DNA from: Helichrysum umbraculigerum
Taxonomy: Eukaryota; Streptophyta; Magnoliopsida; Asterales; Asteraceae
DNA length: 64,000 nucleotides
NCBI GenBank assembly: GCA_949592205.1
Contig: CATIUR010000003.1
Span: 74,056,501 to 74,120,500, forward strand
Direction: 5' to 3'
Position 1 is the stretch's first letter; each line of letters opens with the position of its first letter. The position numbers were made by a program, and so were the translations under genes. This document shows, one piece after another, positions 43,914-55,937 of the stretch. Below the pieces are notes generated by a model that saw only the letters and a list, made by a program, of their open reading frames with translations, ran no database searches and was not told where the DNA came from.

Positions 43914-46423
43914 TGTCGCACCCCCAAATTATGATGCGGAAGCGGGTCGATTCGGGGCACAACTAATCAATAACAAAACACATAGGATACATAATGAACG
44001 ACAACTACATGCGTCGTTTGATAAAGTACATAGATGTAATAGAAATTACATAATTGTTTTCAAAATGTGAGTTCGCATAATTCACTTGAGAGATTCTAAT
44101 ACATATCTAATTTATACAAAATATAGAAATGCAGTTAAATCTCTTGATGTTATTATTTGCATGCGACTCGAGCTACAATATCCTGATGGGCAGTTCAACC
44201 TACTGCTGAGTACCTGTGATACATGCTAAAATGGGTCAGCGAAACGCTGGTGAGCTCACAGGTTTGTATGTCAACACAAATTTGTATGAACCGCAAGATT
44301 TAATGATAATTGAATTTAAAATGCAATTAAGCAAAATAAAAGTCATACAGCCATGAGCACATAGTCTGAGCTTAACTCGAGATGTCAGGTCCACATTTAA
44401 GGTATCCTGATCGAGGTGCCTCCTACGAGTGCCTAATCAACACTCGTCTAAACAAACATTAATACATCCGTTTTACCAGTTAGTGCGTGCTAACCCGGAT
44501 GAGGATGGTCAATCCTATATGGTACCATATACTAATATTCACGCTACTACGTATTACCAAACTATGCTGATGAGGACTTAAAATGATTAGTGAATTTAAC
44601 TCATGTAGTATTTGATTTGATGATACTTGCGTTCATATTGTAAAACAAAACAGAGCAATGAAATCACACCCCTAGGTAAAAGCATTTAAAAAGGGCTATG
44701 AGACTCACCTGAGCCTAATGAGATGCTAACAAGCACAAATGATGGTTCACAAGATAATGATGTCGTTCAATCTACTGAAACCTGCAAGGCGTCTTAGACG
44801 CGCAAGGTTTTGATAATGATTAGATGACTTTACATACCATCTACGCTAGTTATTCCCTTAACTAGTTATGTCCAAATACTTGGGTTAATGTTCATGTTTG
44901 AGTTTGTGAAAATGTATACGGCCCATTGGTGATTGATTGAAGTTAAGGTTTCGATAACATAAACATGTTTGTTTCGTATAAATGAACTTTGTTTTGAAAA
45001 CGTATCGTATTGAGTATAAATAATTTGAGTTCATATAAGTATAATACGTTATGAAAATTTTTATAGTTATTTGCATCATACACGTCTCTAGGTTAAGGTT
45101 AAAGATTGAGTTTGAAAATACGAAAGGATGGAGGATTTTGCAGATTTGACTATGTTGCACTGTTTTGGCCATAACTTCCTCATACGAACTCGGATTTAGA
45201 CGATCCACCTGCCCAAACGACCGCGACTCAGAGGGCTACAAGATTCAAGTGATCCGTCCGGGTGAATATTTATACCCGTCCGGGTATGAAGGCATACCCG
45301 TCCGGGTGGATGCTCATACCCGTCCGGGTGGGGCTTGTCTACCCGTTCGGGTGGGGCTTGTATACCCGTTCGGGTGAGCTTAGCCACGCGATCGGGTGAG
45401 GTTTGGCACGCGATCGGGTGAGGTATGTTTTTCCAGGTTTGTTCGTTCTGTTTCGTGAATCAATCCGCAATAACATGTTCTAATCCTAGTTTTTGGACAT
45501 AATGAGTTGATAGACACTAAAAGCATGATATTATGTGTAATATAAATATGAAAACTTAAAGAAAAAGTGGACGATCCTTACTTATTAAAATGGAACCGAA
45601 AGTGGAGATGGTGGTGAGGATGATGATACACGATGATGATGATGATGTAGATGATCTCCTGCTGCTGCTTGTTGTTGTTATTTGTTGTTGATGTTGTAGG
45701 TGTTTGAGCCGAGAGAGAGATTGAGATGAAGAAAAATGAAGAAATGAATGGAAAGGAGGGTGCGTTTGGGTGCAGTAGCTTCATGGGCAAGATCCACAAA
45801 TTGTGGATCTTGTCCAGTCCAATAATGCACGAAAAGTGGTATTATACCCGTGTTTGTTTACCCGATCGTAAAAGTAGTATAATGTTTTTATTTGATAATT
45901 TTCTATAAATGATATCGAACGTATTTTCATTTGAAGTGTTTTATAAAAATACATTTAACGAGATGTAAAAATATATCTTTGTTTTATGTTTGAGAGACGG
46001 ATACGGTTTGAATGGTTTCGTCGCGTTTGAGTAAAATGTTATAAAATGAAATATGTTTTATTTTGATCAAAGTGATTAGTAATTATTGTTTCTAATAATA
46101 ATATATTACTTATGAGTTTTATCATAACCATTTGATTTGTACAATACGAAATACTTTATATATTATATAAATAATATATAAATAATATGTGGATATTAAA
46201 TAATATTTCTGTATTACTTAATATTTGTTTTTCACCAACGCCGTATAAATGAATCGGAATTTTGGCCGATTTGAAAATGCACGATTAAATATAATCGCGT
46301 ACTAATATATATTCAACAATATATATATTGATACATACAATTAGCCTAATACATAGAACTAATTACACGTATTTTCAAATGATTAGGAACTAAAAACTAG
46401 TCCTAATTTTTACGGGTGTCACA
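43914..46423 (-). repeat. 3' LTR of element E (2,510 bp)
   Basis: On the minus strand it starts TGTGACACCCG at 46423 and ends GGGGGTGCGACA at 43914. It contains a palindromic ACCCGTCCGGGT array (45250-45422), a donor-like CTCAGGTGAGTC (about 44708), and GAT/GTT microsatellite-like stretches at 45620-45700. Confidence 0.95.
45250..45422. repeat. ACCCGTCCGGGT palindrome array in LTR E
   Basis: Eight spaced copies of a 12-bp palindrome, mostly ACCCGTCCGGGT, then ACCCGTTCGGGT, then the variant CACGCGATCGGGTG, about 20-23 bp apart. The matching array in the 5' LTR is at 52962-53134. Confidence 0.85.
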
Positions 46424-46457
46424 TTCTCCCATTGTTAAGAGAATTTCGTCCCGAAAT

Positions 46458-48365
46458 TCAGCTCTGAATTGGTGCGTGAGTGGAGTCTGCAAATAAGTGA
46501 GGATACTTGAGTCGCATCTGGTCTTCCCGTTCCCAGGTGAATTCCGGACCACGCCGCGAATTCCACCGAACTTTGACGATGGGAATACGACTTTGTTTAA
46601 GCTGTTTGACCTCACGGTCCATGATTTCCACTGGTGTCTCGACAAAATGAAGTTTGTCTTCAATTTGGATTTCCTCGAGCGGGATAATGAGTGTCTCATC
46701 AGACAGACATTTCTTCAGGTTAGAAATGTGAAATGTGGGATGCACGCTACTGAGCTCTAGAGGTAGCTGCAATCGATATGCGACTGGACCAATCCTTTCA
46801 AGGATCTCAAAAGGTCCAATGTATCTAGGGTTTAACTTCCCACGTTTGCCGAATCGGATAACACCTTTCCAAGGTGATACTTTGAGCAATACTCGATCCC
46901 CAACCTGGAACTCGAGGTGCTTGCGTCTCACGTCAGCATAACTCTTCTGACGACCACGTGTAGCCTTCAGCCGTTGTTGGATACCAACGATCTTCTCGGT
47001 GGTTTCATGAATGATTTCAGGACCAGTGAGTTGGCTATCTCCAACTTCGGTCCAACAGATAGGCGACCGGCACTTACGACCGTACAGTGCCTCAAAAGGA
47101 GCAGCTCCAATACTGGTATGGTAGCTGTTATTGTACGAGAATTCACACAATGGCAAGTGATGTTCCCAATTTGCACCAAAGTCAATTACGCAGGCGCGTA
47201 TCATATCTTCCAGTGTTTGAATAGTTCTTTCACTTTGGCCATCGGTTTGAGGATGATACGCAGTACTCATATCCAGACGAGTACCTAACGATTTCTGCAA
47301 TGATCTCCAAAACTGAGAAGTAAAACGACTATCTCTGTCAGAGATAATCGAAATAGGAACGCCATGCCTTGATACGATCTCCTTCATATAGACTCGCGTG
47401 AGACGTTCCATTTTGTCAGTTTCCTTGATGGCGATGAAATGAGCTGATTTGGTGAGCCGGTCCACGATCACCCAAATGGTGTCGCAACCGCTAGCTGTTC
47501 TTGGGAGTTTAGTGATGAAATCCATAATGATTTGCTCCCATTTCCATTCGGGAATGTCCGGTTGCTGTAGCAGACCGGTGGGCTTCTGATATTCAGCTTT
47601 GACTTTTGAACATGTGAGGCACTTGCTGACATACGTGGCAATCTCTGCTTTCATGTTTGGCCACCAGTATGATCCCTTGATGCCATGATACATCTTGTCA
47701 GATCCAGGATGTATAGAATATATGGACTTGTGAGCTTTATCCATCACCAAGTCTCGAAGATTTCCAAACTTAGGTAACCATATTCGATTTGCGAAGTATT
47801 TGACCCCATTGGGTTTGGTTTCGAATTGATTTTCCATGTTGCGCAAGGCCTCATCTTTGAGGTTCTCAGATTGCAATGCTTCGAGTTGAGCAGCGAGAAT
47901 TTGAATGATCAGATCATTATGGATGGTTATACTAAGGGCTCGAACTCGAAGTGGTTTGGTACGCTCTTTTCGACTTAGGGCATCGGCAACCACATTTGCT
48001 TTGCCCGGATGGTACTTGATCTCGCAGTCATAATCGGTGAGCAACTCTACCCAGCGACTTTGCCTCATATTGAGATCCTTCTGATCGAATATGTGCTGGA
48101 GGCTCTTATGATCGGTGAAGATGGTACATCTGGTGCCATACAGATAGTGTCTCCAGATTTTGAGTGCGAACACTACGGCTCCTAATTCGAGATCATGAGT
48201 TGTGTAGTTCTTCTCGTGAACTTTGAGTTGTCGGGAGGCGTAGGCGATAACTTTGTCTCGTTGCATCAACACACAACATAGACCTTGGTGTGAGGCATCA
48301 CAGTATACCACGAAGTCTTCGTTGTCTTCGGGTAATGATAAAATAGGTGCACTGCAAAGCTTTTG
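46458..48365 (-). CDS. Element E RNase H-integrase-chromodomain, in frame after the TAG
   Basis: Same frame as the upstream part; the ATG-like start at 48311 is only the first after the stop. RNase H residues in VYCDASHQG, LELGAVVFAL and TDHKSL; integrase HHCC finger (IHPGSDKMYH ... CLTCSKVK), catalytic D-D-E in MDFITKLP, ISDRDSRFTS and QSERTIQTLED; C-terminal chromodomain-like IVKVRWNSRRGPEFTWE. Protein similarity to D is high throughout. Translation needs read-through of the TAG at 48366-48368. Confidence 0.93.
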   Translation of the reverse strand, partial: QKLCSAPILSLPEDNEDFVVYCDASHQGLCCVLMQRDKVIAYASRQLKVHEKNYTTHDLELGAVVFALKIWRHYLYGTRCTIFTDHKSLQHIFDQKDLNMRQSRWVELLTDYDCEIKYHPGKANVVADALSRKERTKPLRVRALSITIHNDLIIQILAAQLEALQSENLKDEALRNMENQFETKPNGVKYFANRIWLPKFGNLRDLVMDKAHKSIYSIHPGSDKMYHGIKGSYWWPNMKAEIATYVSKCLTCSKVKAEYQKPTGLLQQPDIPEWKWEQIIMDFITKLPRTASGCDTIWVIVDRLTKSAHFIAIKETDKMERLTRVYMKEIVSRHGVPISIISDRDSRFTSQFWRSLQKSLGTRLDMSTAYHPQTDGQSERTIQTLEDMIRACVIDFGANWEHHLPLCEFSYNNSYHTSIGAAPFEALYGRKCRSPICWTEVGDSQLTGPEIIHETTEKIVGIQQRLKATRGRQKSYADVRRKHLEFQVGDRVLLKVSPWKGVIRFGKRGKLNPRYIGPFEILERIGPVAYRLQLPLELSSVHPTFHISNLKKCLSDETLIIPLEEIQIEDKLHFVETPVEIMDREVKQLKQSRIPIVKVRWNSRRGPEFTWEREDQMRLKYPHLFADSTHAPIQS

Positions 48366-50870
48366 CTATAATAACTGAAATGCTGACTCTTGCTTATCAG
48401 TCCAATCGAACTTCTTTTTCTTCTGAGTCAGTGTCGTGAGAGGTTGAGCTATTTTGGAGAAATTCTCAATGAAGCGCCGATAATAACGAGCCAGTCCTAA
48501 GAATTGGCGTACTTCGGTCGGCGTTGTCGGTGCTTGCCAGCACTTGATAGCCTCAATCTTTGATGGATCTACGTGAATTCCCTGACTGTCAATCACATGA
48601 CCAAGGAATTGAACGGTTTGCATCCAGAACTTACACTTGGAGAACTTAGCATATAACTCGTCGTGTCTAAGGAGTTCTAAGATGACTTTGAGATGCTGCG
48701 CGTGTTCCTGTTCATTGCGCGAGTAAATGAGAATGTCTTCGATGAAGACAATGACAAACTTGTCAAGATATGGTTTGCACACTCGGTTCATAAGATCCAT
48801 GAATACTGCCGGTGCGTTAGTCAAACCAAAGGGCATCACTTGGAACTCATAATGTCCATAGCGAGTTCGGAAGGCTGTCTTTGGAATGTCTTTGTCACGA
48901 ACTCGTAACTGATGATAACCTGATCTTAGATCTATCTTTGAATAGAAACTTGACCCTTGAAGTTGGTCGAACAGGTCATCAATACGAGGAAGTGGATAAC
49001 GGTTCTTGACGGTCAATTTGTTCAACTCTCTATAGTCGATACACATCCTGAATGAACCGTCCTTCTTTTTCACAAATAGTACCGGAGCTCCCCATGGTGA
49101 AGAACTCGGTCTAATGAATCCGTTATCCAGGAGTTCCTGTAACTGAGTAGACAACTCCTGAAGTTCTGAAGGGGCTAAACGGTATGGAGCTCGTGCAACG
49201 GGTGCTGCCCCGGGCACGAGATCGATCGAGAACTCAACTTGTCTCGGTGGTGGAAGGCCAGGCAAGTCTTCTGGAAAGACTTCTGGATAATCTCCAACAA
49301 TAGGCACATCCTCAAGTCGCTTCTCTTCCGACTTTTTCTCCAAGACATGTGCGAGGATCGCTTGGTACCCTTTCCTAAGGTACTTGCGAGTTTTCAAGCA
49401 GGATACGATATTCAGTCTTGTCCTACCGGTCTTCCCTTGTAAGACTAAGGTACTACCGGTGACAAGAGGAATACGAACGATTTTGTCATAGCAAACAATT
49501 TCAGCTCGGTGCTTGGATAGCCAATCCATGCCAACAATGACGTCGAAACTTCCAATCTCAACAGGTATAAGGTCGATAGAGAAAACCTCATCAGATATAT
49601 TTAGAGTGCAATTAGGTATCACACTGTCGGTCTCTATGAGTTTACCATTAGCTAACTCTACAATATACTTAGCATCTAAAGCAGTAGGGATAATGTTAAG
49701 CAATGGGCTAAACTCATCAGATATGAAGCTCCTATCAGCACCAGTATCAAACAGAACAGAAGCAGTGAGATTGTTGAGAAGAAACGTACCCGAGACCACA
49801 TTCGGGTCTTGACGGGCCTCTCCTGAGTTCAGAACGAAAGCTCTTCCCTTCGCAGTGTTGTTTCCCTTGTTCTTCAGCTTTGGGCATTCATTCCTAAAGT
49901 GCCCGGTGTCTCCACACTCATAACAGGATTTTGGTTGGCTGGTGGTGTTGGTGTTGGGAGTCCTGCAGTCTTTGGCTAAATGTCCATACCTCTGACACTT
50001 TCCACATGGGGTACTGCAAGGACCATCATGATGTAGGCTGCATTTTGAACAATAAGGCTTATTTCCAGTGTAACCCTTGTTGAAACCAGAACCAGTGTTG
50101 GTGGTCTTATCAGACTCAGACCTCTTGGATGATGAGTGGTTTTGAGTAGGGTTTCCATACCACTTTCTCTTGTTGTTACCAGAAGATGGAGCAAGTGTCT
50201 CACGGCTGACAACCATGGCCATGAGTTCGTGTGCAATTCTGATAGCACTTTCAAGGGTGGTTGGTCGAGCTGAGGCGACATTCCCCTGGATATTTTCCGG
50301 GAGGCCGCGGATGTATTTCTTGATACTTTTTCCTTCCGTATCAACCAAACCTGGGCACAACAGAGCGAATTGCTGGAACTTGGTGGTGTACTCAGTAATA
50401 TCATTCCCTTGTACCGCCAGCTGCCAGAACTCTACTTCCAGCCGGTGTAGTTCTTCCTCACGACAGTACTTCTCCTTCAGCTTTTTCTTCAATTCAGCCC
50501 AAGGAAGTTGGTTTGCGATCTCGACACCAACAGAGTTTGCATGGGTGTTCCACCACGTGAGTGCACCTTCTTGAAATGTGTAGGCAGCAAACTTGACTTT
50601 ACTGTCTTCAGCACAGTTACAGAGACTGAAAACAGATTCCATGCGTTCCATCCAACGGATTAAGCCAATAGCACCTTCTGTGCCTTTAAAGTAGAGTGGC
50701 TTGCAGCTGAGAAAGTCCTTGTAGGAACAAGGCTTGATGACAGGAGTAGGAGTGGTATTGACTGTCTCATTACTCCTTTGAGAGTCTCGAGCAGCCAAGG
50801 CTTCAGCTACAGCTCGGGAGACAGCTGCATTGAATTTAGCATCACTGTAACTCTTCCTTTTTGGTGGCAT
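48366..50870 (-). CDS. Element E Gag-protease-reverse transcriptase, ended by in-frame TAG
   Basis: 834 codons from ATG at 50870 (MPPKRKSYSDAK...). Gag domain about residues 50-220; zinc knuckles CGKCQRYGHLAKDC (289-302) and CYECGDTGHFRNEC (316-329); protease DTG at 375-377; reverse transcriptase from about 560. The active-site box, FIDD in D, reads FIED here (residues 709-712; codon GAA at 48738-48740). This replaces the first of the two metal-binding aspartates by glutamate and should strongly reduce polymerase activity. The frame stops with TAG in QLL-stop-QKLC, where D has QLLKNKLC, so Lys AAG to TAG is likely. VRQFLGL is intact here, so D and E broke independently. Confidence 0.93.
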   Translation of the reverse strand: MPPKRKSYSDAKFNAAVSRAVAEALAARDSQRSNETVNTTPTPVIKPCSYKDFLSCKPLYFKGTEGAIGLIRWMERMESVFSLCNCAEDSKVKFAAYTFQEGALTWWNTHANSVGVEIANQLPWAELKKKLKEKYCREEELHRLEVEFWQLAVQGNDITEYTTKFQQFALLCPGLVDTEGKSIKKYIRGLPENIQGNVASARPTTLESAIRIAHELMAMVVSRETLAPSSGNNKRKWYGNPTQNHSSSKRSESDKTTNTGSGFNKGYTGNKPYCSKCSLHHDGPCSTPCGKCQRYGHLAKDCRTPNTNTTSQPKSCYECGDTGHFRNECPKLKNKGNNTAKGRAFVLNSGEARQDPNVVSGTFLLNNLTASVLFDTGADRSFISDEFSPLLNIIPTALDAKYIVELANGKLIETDSVIPNCTLNISDEVFSIDLIPVEIGSFDVIVGMDWLSKHRAEIVCYDKIVRIPLVTGSTLVLQGKTGRTRLNIVSCLKTRKYLRKGYQAILAHVLEKKSEEKRLEDVPIVGDYPEVFPEDLPGLPPPRQVEFSIDLVPGAAPVARAPYRLAPSELQELSTQLQELLDNGFIRPSSSPWGAPVLFVKKKDGSFRMCIDYRELNKLTVKNRYPLPRIDDLFDQLQGSSFYSKIDLRSGYHQLRVRDKDIPKTAFRTRYGHYEFQVMPFGLTNAPAVFMDLMNRVCKPYLDKFVIVFIEDILIYSRNEQEHAQHLKVILELLRHDELYAKFSKCKFWMQTVQFLGHVIDSQGIHVDPSKIEAIKCWQAPTTPTEVRQFLGLARYYRRFIENFSKIAQPLTTLTQKKKKFDWTDKQESAFQLL

Positions 50871-51625
50871 GATTCTGACAAAGGCAAAGAGAATGGATGA
50901 GTTGTTTGTACCAAATCATGATATATCACATATGTACATATATATTTATGGGGTAATATACACAGCACCAGTGATAATCACATTTGACAGACAACGGGTT
51001 TGATCACAAGATGTGAGTTTACGAGCGGGTGAGGTAAAGTAATACGAATTCATGAAAAGGATGGAAGGAATACGAATTCATATCCTCCTCGAGAGCGTAT
51101 AACGATATAGCAAAGCGTGTTGTAAGATGTGATGTGCGGATAAATGATTAGACGGTAGTAATCATACTCGTCGTGTTTAATAGTGAGAGTGTTAACGAGT
51201 GTGTTATCAGGTGTGATCTATATACATTCAAGATATACAGTAACTTTGAAAATAATACGAAGTAGGGCCTATTCATATATCCTCAATATATAACAGCCTA
51301 TAAAGTAACACGTAAATGAGGCCTATGTATGTATATACGTCTATATCACATAATAGCCTAATGAGTGTCTAACACAATTCAAGTATTAGTCACGGTGTCG
51401 CTCGTGGTCAGAGTCAACTAATGCATTCCTATTCAACATAACCCCTTTCAGATTTTATATCGTACTCATTTAATTGTACATAGTTAGCTACGCTATGTTA
51501 AATTAAATTCGTATGGTGTAATCACTGAACCAGTTATACCTAATAAGGAATACTGCCTAACGGTCATAGTCTAGGCCCACTAAATGCAACCTAGTTCACT
51601 ATAACCTTAGGCTCTGATACCAATA
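50871..51625 (-). other. 5' leader of element E with primer-binding site
   Basis: The site GGCTCTGATACCA at 51610-51622 is the minus-strand primer site (initiator methionine tRNA). The next roughly 240 bases (to about 51385) match the leaders of C and D closely, including GTTGACTCTGACCACGAG. The remaining part to the gag start is diverged and non-coding. Confidence 0.85.
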
Positions 51626-54135
51626 TGTCGCACCCCCAAATTATGATGCGGAAGCGGGTCGATTCGGGGCGCGACTAATCAATAACAAAACACATAAGAT
51701 ACATAATGAACGACCACTACATGCGTCGTTTGATAAAGTACATAGATGTAATAGAAATTACATAATTGTTTTCAAAATGTGAGTTCGCATAATTCACTTG
51801 AGAGATTCTAATACATATCTAATTTATACAAAATATAGAAATGCAGTTAAATCTCTTGATGTTATTATTTGCATGCGACTCGAGCTACAGTATCCTGATG
51901 GGCAGTCCAACCTACTGCTGAGTACCTGTGATACATGCTAAAATGGGTCAGCGAAACGCTGGTGAGCTCACAGGTTTGTATGTCAACACAAATTTGTATG
52001 AACCGCAAGATTTAATGATAATTGAATTTAAAATGCAATTAAGCAAAATAAAAGTCATACAGCCATGAGCACATAGTCTGAGCTTAACTCGAGATGTCAG
52101 GTCCACATTTAAGGTATCCTGATCGAGGTGCCTCCTACGAGTGCCTAATCAACACTCGTCTAAACAAATATTAATACATCCGTTTTACCAGTTAGTGCGT
52201 GCTAACCCGGATGAGGATGGTCAATCCTATATGGTACCATATACTAATATTCACGCTACTACGTATTACCAAACTATGCTGATGAGGACTTAAAATGATT
52301 AGTGAATTTAACTCATGTAGTATTTGATTTGATGATACTTGCGTTCATATTGTAAAACAAAACAGAGCAATGAAATCACAGTCCTAGGTAAAAGCATTTA
52401 AAAAGGGGCTATGAGACTCACCTGAACCTAATGAGATGCTAACAAGCACAAATGATGGTTCACAAAATAATGATGTCGTTCAATGGACTGAAACCTGCAA
52501 GGCGTCTTAGACGCGCAAGGTTTTGATAATGATTAGATGACTTTACATACCATCTACGCTAGTTATTCCCTTAACTAGTTATGTCCAAATACTTGGGTTA
52601 ATGTTCATGTTTGAGTTTGTGAAAATGTATACGGCCCATTGGTGATTGATTGAAGTTAAGGTTTCGATAACATAAACATGTTTGTTTCGTATAAATGAAC
52701 TTTGTTTTGAAAACGTATCGTATTGAGTATAAATAATTTGAGTTCATATAAGTATAATACGTTATGAAAATTTTTATAGTTATTTGCATCATACACGTCT
52801 CTAGGTTAAGGTTAAAGATTGAGTTTGAAAATACGAAAGGATGGAGGATTTTGCAGATTTGACTATGTTGCACTGTTTTGGCCATAACTTCCTCATACGA
52901 ACTCGGATTTAGACGATCCACCTGCCCAAACGACCGCGACTCAGAGGGCTACAAGATTCAAGTGATCTGTTCGGGTGTATATTTATACCCGTCCGGGTAT
53001 GAAGGCATACCCGTCCGGGTGGATGCACATACCCGTCCGGGTGGGGCTTGTCTACCCGTTCGGGTGGGGCTTGTATACCCGTTCGGGTGAGCTTAGCCAC
53101 GCGATCGGGTGAGGTTTGGCACGCGATCGGGTGAGGTATGTTTTTCCAGGTTTGTTCGTTCTGTTCGTGAATCAATCCGCAATAACATGTTCTAATCCTA
53201 GTTTTTGGACATAATGAGTTGATAGACACTAAAAGCATGATATTATGTGTAATATAAATATGAAAACTTAAAGAAAAAGTGGACGATCCTTACTTATTAA
53301 AATGGAACTGAAAGTGGAGATGGTGGTGAGGATGATGATACACGATGATGATGATGATGTAGATGATCTCCTGCTGCTGCTTGTTGTTGTTATTTGTTGT
53401 TGATGTTGTAGGTGTTTGAGCCGAGAGAGAGATTGAGATGAAGAAAAATGAAGAAATGAATGGAAAGGAGGGTGCGTTTGGGTGCAGTAGCTTCACGGGC
53501 AAGATCCACAAATTGTGGATCTTGTCCAGTCCAATAATGCACGAAAAGTGGTATTATACCCGTGTTTGTTTACCCGATCGTAAAAGTAGTATAATGTTTT
53601 TATTTGATAATTTTCTATAAATGATATCGAACGTATTTTCATTTGAAGTGTTTTATAAAAATACATTTAACGAGATGTAAAAATATATCTTTGTTTTATG
53701 TTTGAGAGACGGATACGGTTTGAATGGTTTCGTCGCGTTTGAGTAAAATGTTATAAAACGAAATATGTTTTATTTTGATCAAAGTGATTAGTAATTATTG
53801 TTTCTAATAATAATACATTACTTATGAGTTTTATCATAACCATTTGATTTGTACAATACGAAATACTTTATATATTATATAAATAATATATAAATAATAT
53901 GTGGATATTAAATAATATTTCTGTATTACTTAATATTTGTTTTTCACCAACGCCGTATAAATGAATCGGAATTTTGGCCGATTTGAAAATGCACGATTAA
54001 ATATAATCGCGTACTAATATATATTCAACAATATATATATTGATACATACAATTAGCCTAATACATAGAACTAATTACACGTATTTCCAAATGATTAGGA
54101 ACTAAAAACTAGTCCTAATTTTTACGGGTGTCACA
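51626..54135 (-). repeat. 5' LTR of element E (2,510 bp)
   Basis: Same ends and length as the 3' LTR. It differs from it at around twenty positions and by two single-base length changes (near 52408 and 53163) that cancel out. Confidence 0.95.
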
Positions 54136-54320
54136 TTACTCACACAAAGGAAAAAAAATTAAATTGAAGTGGGCCCCATTCTTTCCCCATTATCCGTCGC
54201 CAAACCGAAGTGTGAAACCGATGTCGGCCAACCGACGGGCCGTGCCTATGGCGTCGGTGCTGTCGGTTGAAACCGACGTCCAAACCGACGGGCCGTTGGG
54301 TGCGGTCTTATAGTTATTCG
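54136..54320. other. Flank of element E with CGACGG/CCGACG motifs
   Basis: Continues the sequence interrupted by E. It has five or six CCGACG(G/T) motifs in both orientations and ends near GGGTGCGGTCTTATAG. It may be the far end of the Harbinger-like element (compare GGCACACCAACGG near 42875), but the match is weak. Confidence 0.3.
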
Positions 54321-54399
54321 AATGATTTATAATATAATATATGTAGGATTAAGTAATTTATTCTGATTTTGAAGTGATATATAGTTATATATACAAAGA

Positions 54400-54964
54400 T
54401 ACTTACCAACAACTATAGTTGTTGCTATATTCTCCAAAAATTTGTTGGTAAAAGAGGAGGGAACTTTCCCTCTAAACAAAAACAAAACTCCAATTAATTT
54501 TGCCACAAATTTTTTTAAAAGTAATAAAGTGGGAATTTTCCCTCCAAGGGAAAAATTTCCAACAATTTTTCTTGTGGCTAATCTATTTCTAAAAAGTTTA
54601 TACTTTTAATATTATAAATCATTGGTAAAATCGTTGGTAAATATACTATTATTCTAACTATGATATGGTCATTGGTAAATAACGTTGGTAATTTCACTCT
54701 CTAACGACCTCAGGTTGTTGATGATTATTTTTTCAAAGTTTACCCACGAATATCAAAGAAAAAGTCGTTGGAAAATATGGCGGGAAGTTTCCCTCCAAAA
54801 ATCAACACATCCCTCACAACTTTACCAACAAAATTGTCGTGGGTAAACTAAAAACTTCATTTTATCAAAGTTCGTTGATAAAGTCGTTGGTAAAGTGATA
54901 ATTTATCAACGATTACAAAGTCGTTGGTATAAATTCGTTGGTACTGGCAGGATTTCTAGTAGTG
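54400..54964 (-). mobile_element. CACTA-like right terminus with CGTTGGTAAA repeats
   Basis: The end GGATTTCTAGTAGTG at 54950-54964 is the inverse of CACTACTAGAAATCC. The 550 bases before it hold many CGTTGGTAAA, TTACCAAC and GTCGTTGG motifs in both orientations, like the region at 21724-22105. No coding sequence. Termini and subterminal repeats point to a CACTA element. Confidence 0.6.
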
Positions 54965-55433
54965 TACTATTATTGTATGCATTTAATGTCGAGATCTGAG
55001 ATCTCATATTATATATATTTAGATCTATAACCGTTTGTTTATGTTTTTTTACCATATGAATTGACATTTTCTATTTAAGTTCAAAACAAAGAAAAAGTTA
55101 ATGCATACAGTAAGGTTTCAAAGTTGATCCAAACAATAATAATATGTATAAAGTTAGTCTAGCACATGACCCCTGCAATGCAACGGTAAATACAATAGCG
55201 GTAATGATGGTAGTCATGGTGCGTGTAAATTGAATAGAGATTGAAAGTAAGCCTATGTGTTCTTTGTTGATTTTTTAATTTATAAGGTAAACAGAGTGAA
55301 ATTTGATTGACAAGTAGTAGGAGTAATAGATTATTAGTATCGAGTATAATTGTTGAAAATGATAATTGGAATGTGGAGTGGTAATTAGATATAGGTAATA
55401 TATTAATTTCCCTTGATGATATATATATATATA
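54965..55433. other. AT-rich stretch without recognised feature
   Basis: No gene or repeat recognised, apart from a short AT run before 55433. Confidence 0.6.
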
Positions 55434-55878
55434 CTAGCAATATACCCGCGCCATGCAGCGGAAGTTTTTATCCAAGATAATGTCGAGTTGGTGTCGACAA
55501 TGGTAATGTATGACATTGAAATTGTATAGAAAAGATTAAAAACTTATTTTTTTTTTTTACTTTTTCTATCTATAATACAATATAGTGAATCAAACTTGCT
55601 GTATGATGATAATGATTATATAGCAAAGGAAAGCTACAAACATTTTGTTTACAAATCAATGTGGGATCAATTTTTTTTATCAAAGGAAAGCTACAAACAT
55701 TTTGTTTATAAATCAATGTGGGATCAATTATTTTATTTGATTTTGAATAATATTTATTGAGTTGTCCCACATTGATAACTAAATCAAACCATTCGAGTGT
55801 ATTCACTCTATTTAAAGAGTTGTTTAAATTTAAGATTAAGAAGTGAAGAAGAGATGTTTTATATGTAATTAATGATAA

Positions 55879-55937
<59 letters not shown>

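Larger units (their letters stand above)
43914..54135 (-). mobile_element. Element E: full-length Tekay-like chromovirus, 10,222 bp, minus strand
   Basis: LTRs 51626-54135 (5') and 43914-46423 (3'), both 2,510 bp; TSD TTACT at 43909-43913 and 54136-54140; primer site 51610-51622; gag-pol frame 50870 to 46458; polypurine tract at about 46424-46440. It is inserted just upstream of the Harbinger-like ORF1. About twenty differences between the two LTRs are visible by eye. Two coding defects: one in-frame TAG and a substitution in the reverse transcriptase active site. Confidence 0.95.

Noticed and set aside
44885..45208. 107-codon ORF present in both LTRs of element E
   Set aside because: Identical in both copies because the LTRs are near-identical; composition is not coding-like and no domain is recognised.
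45165..45387. ORFs on both strands over the ACCCGTCCGGGT array (also 52878-53238)
   Set aside because: Low-complexity palindrome array is open in several phases; position within the LTR argues against coding.
49976..50404. 142-codon ORF on the minus strand overlapping Gag of element E
   Set aside because: It is a shadow in another phase of the Gag coding sequence; the Gag frame carries the conserved domains.
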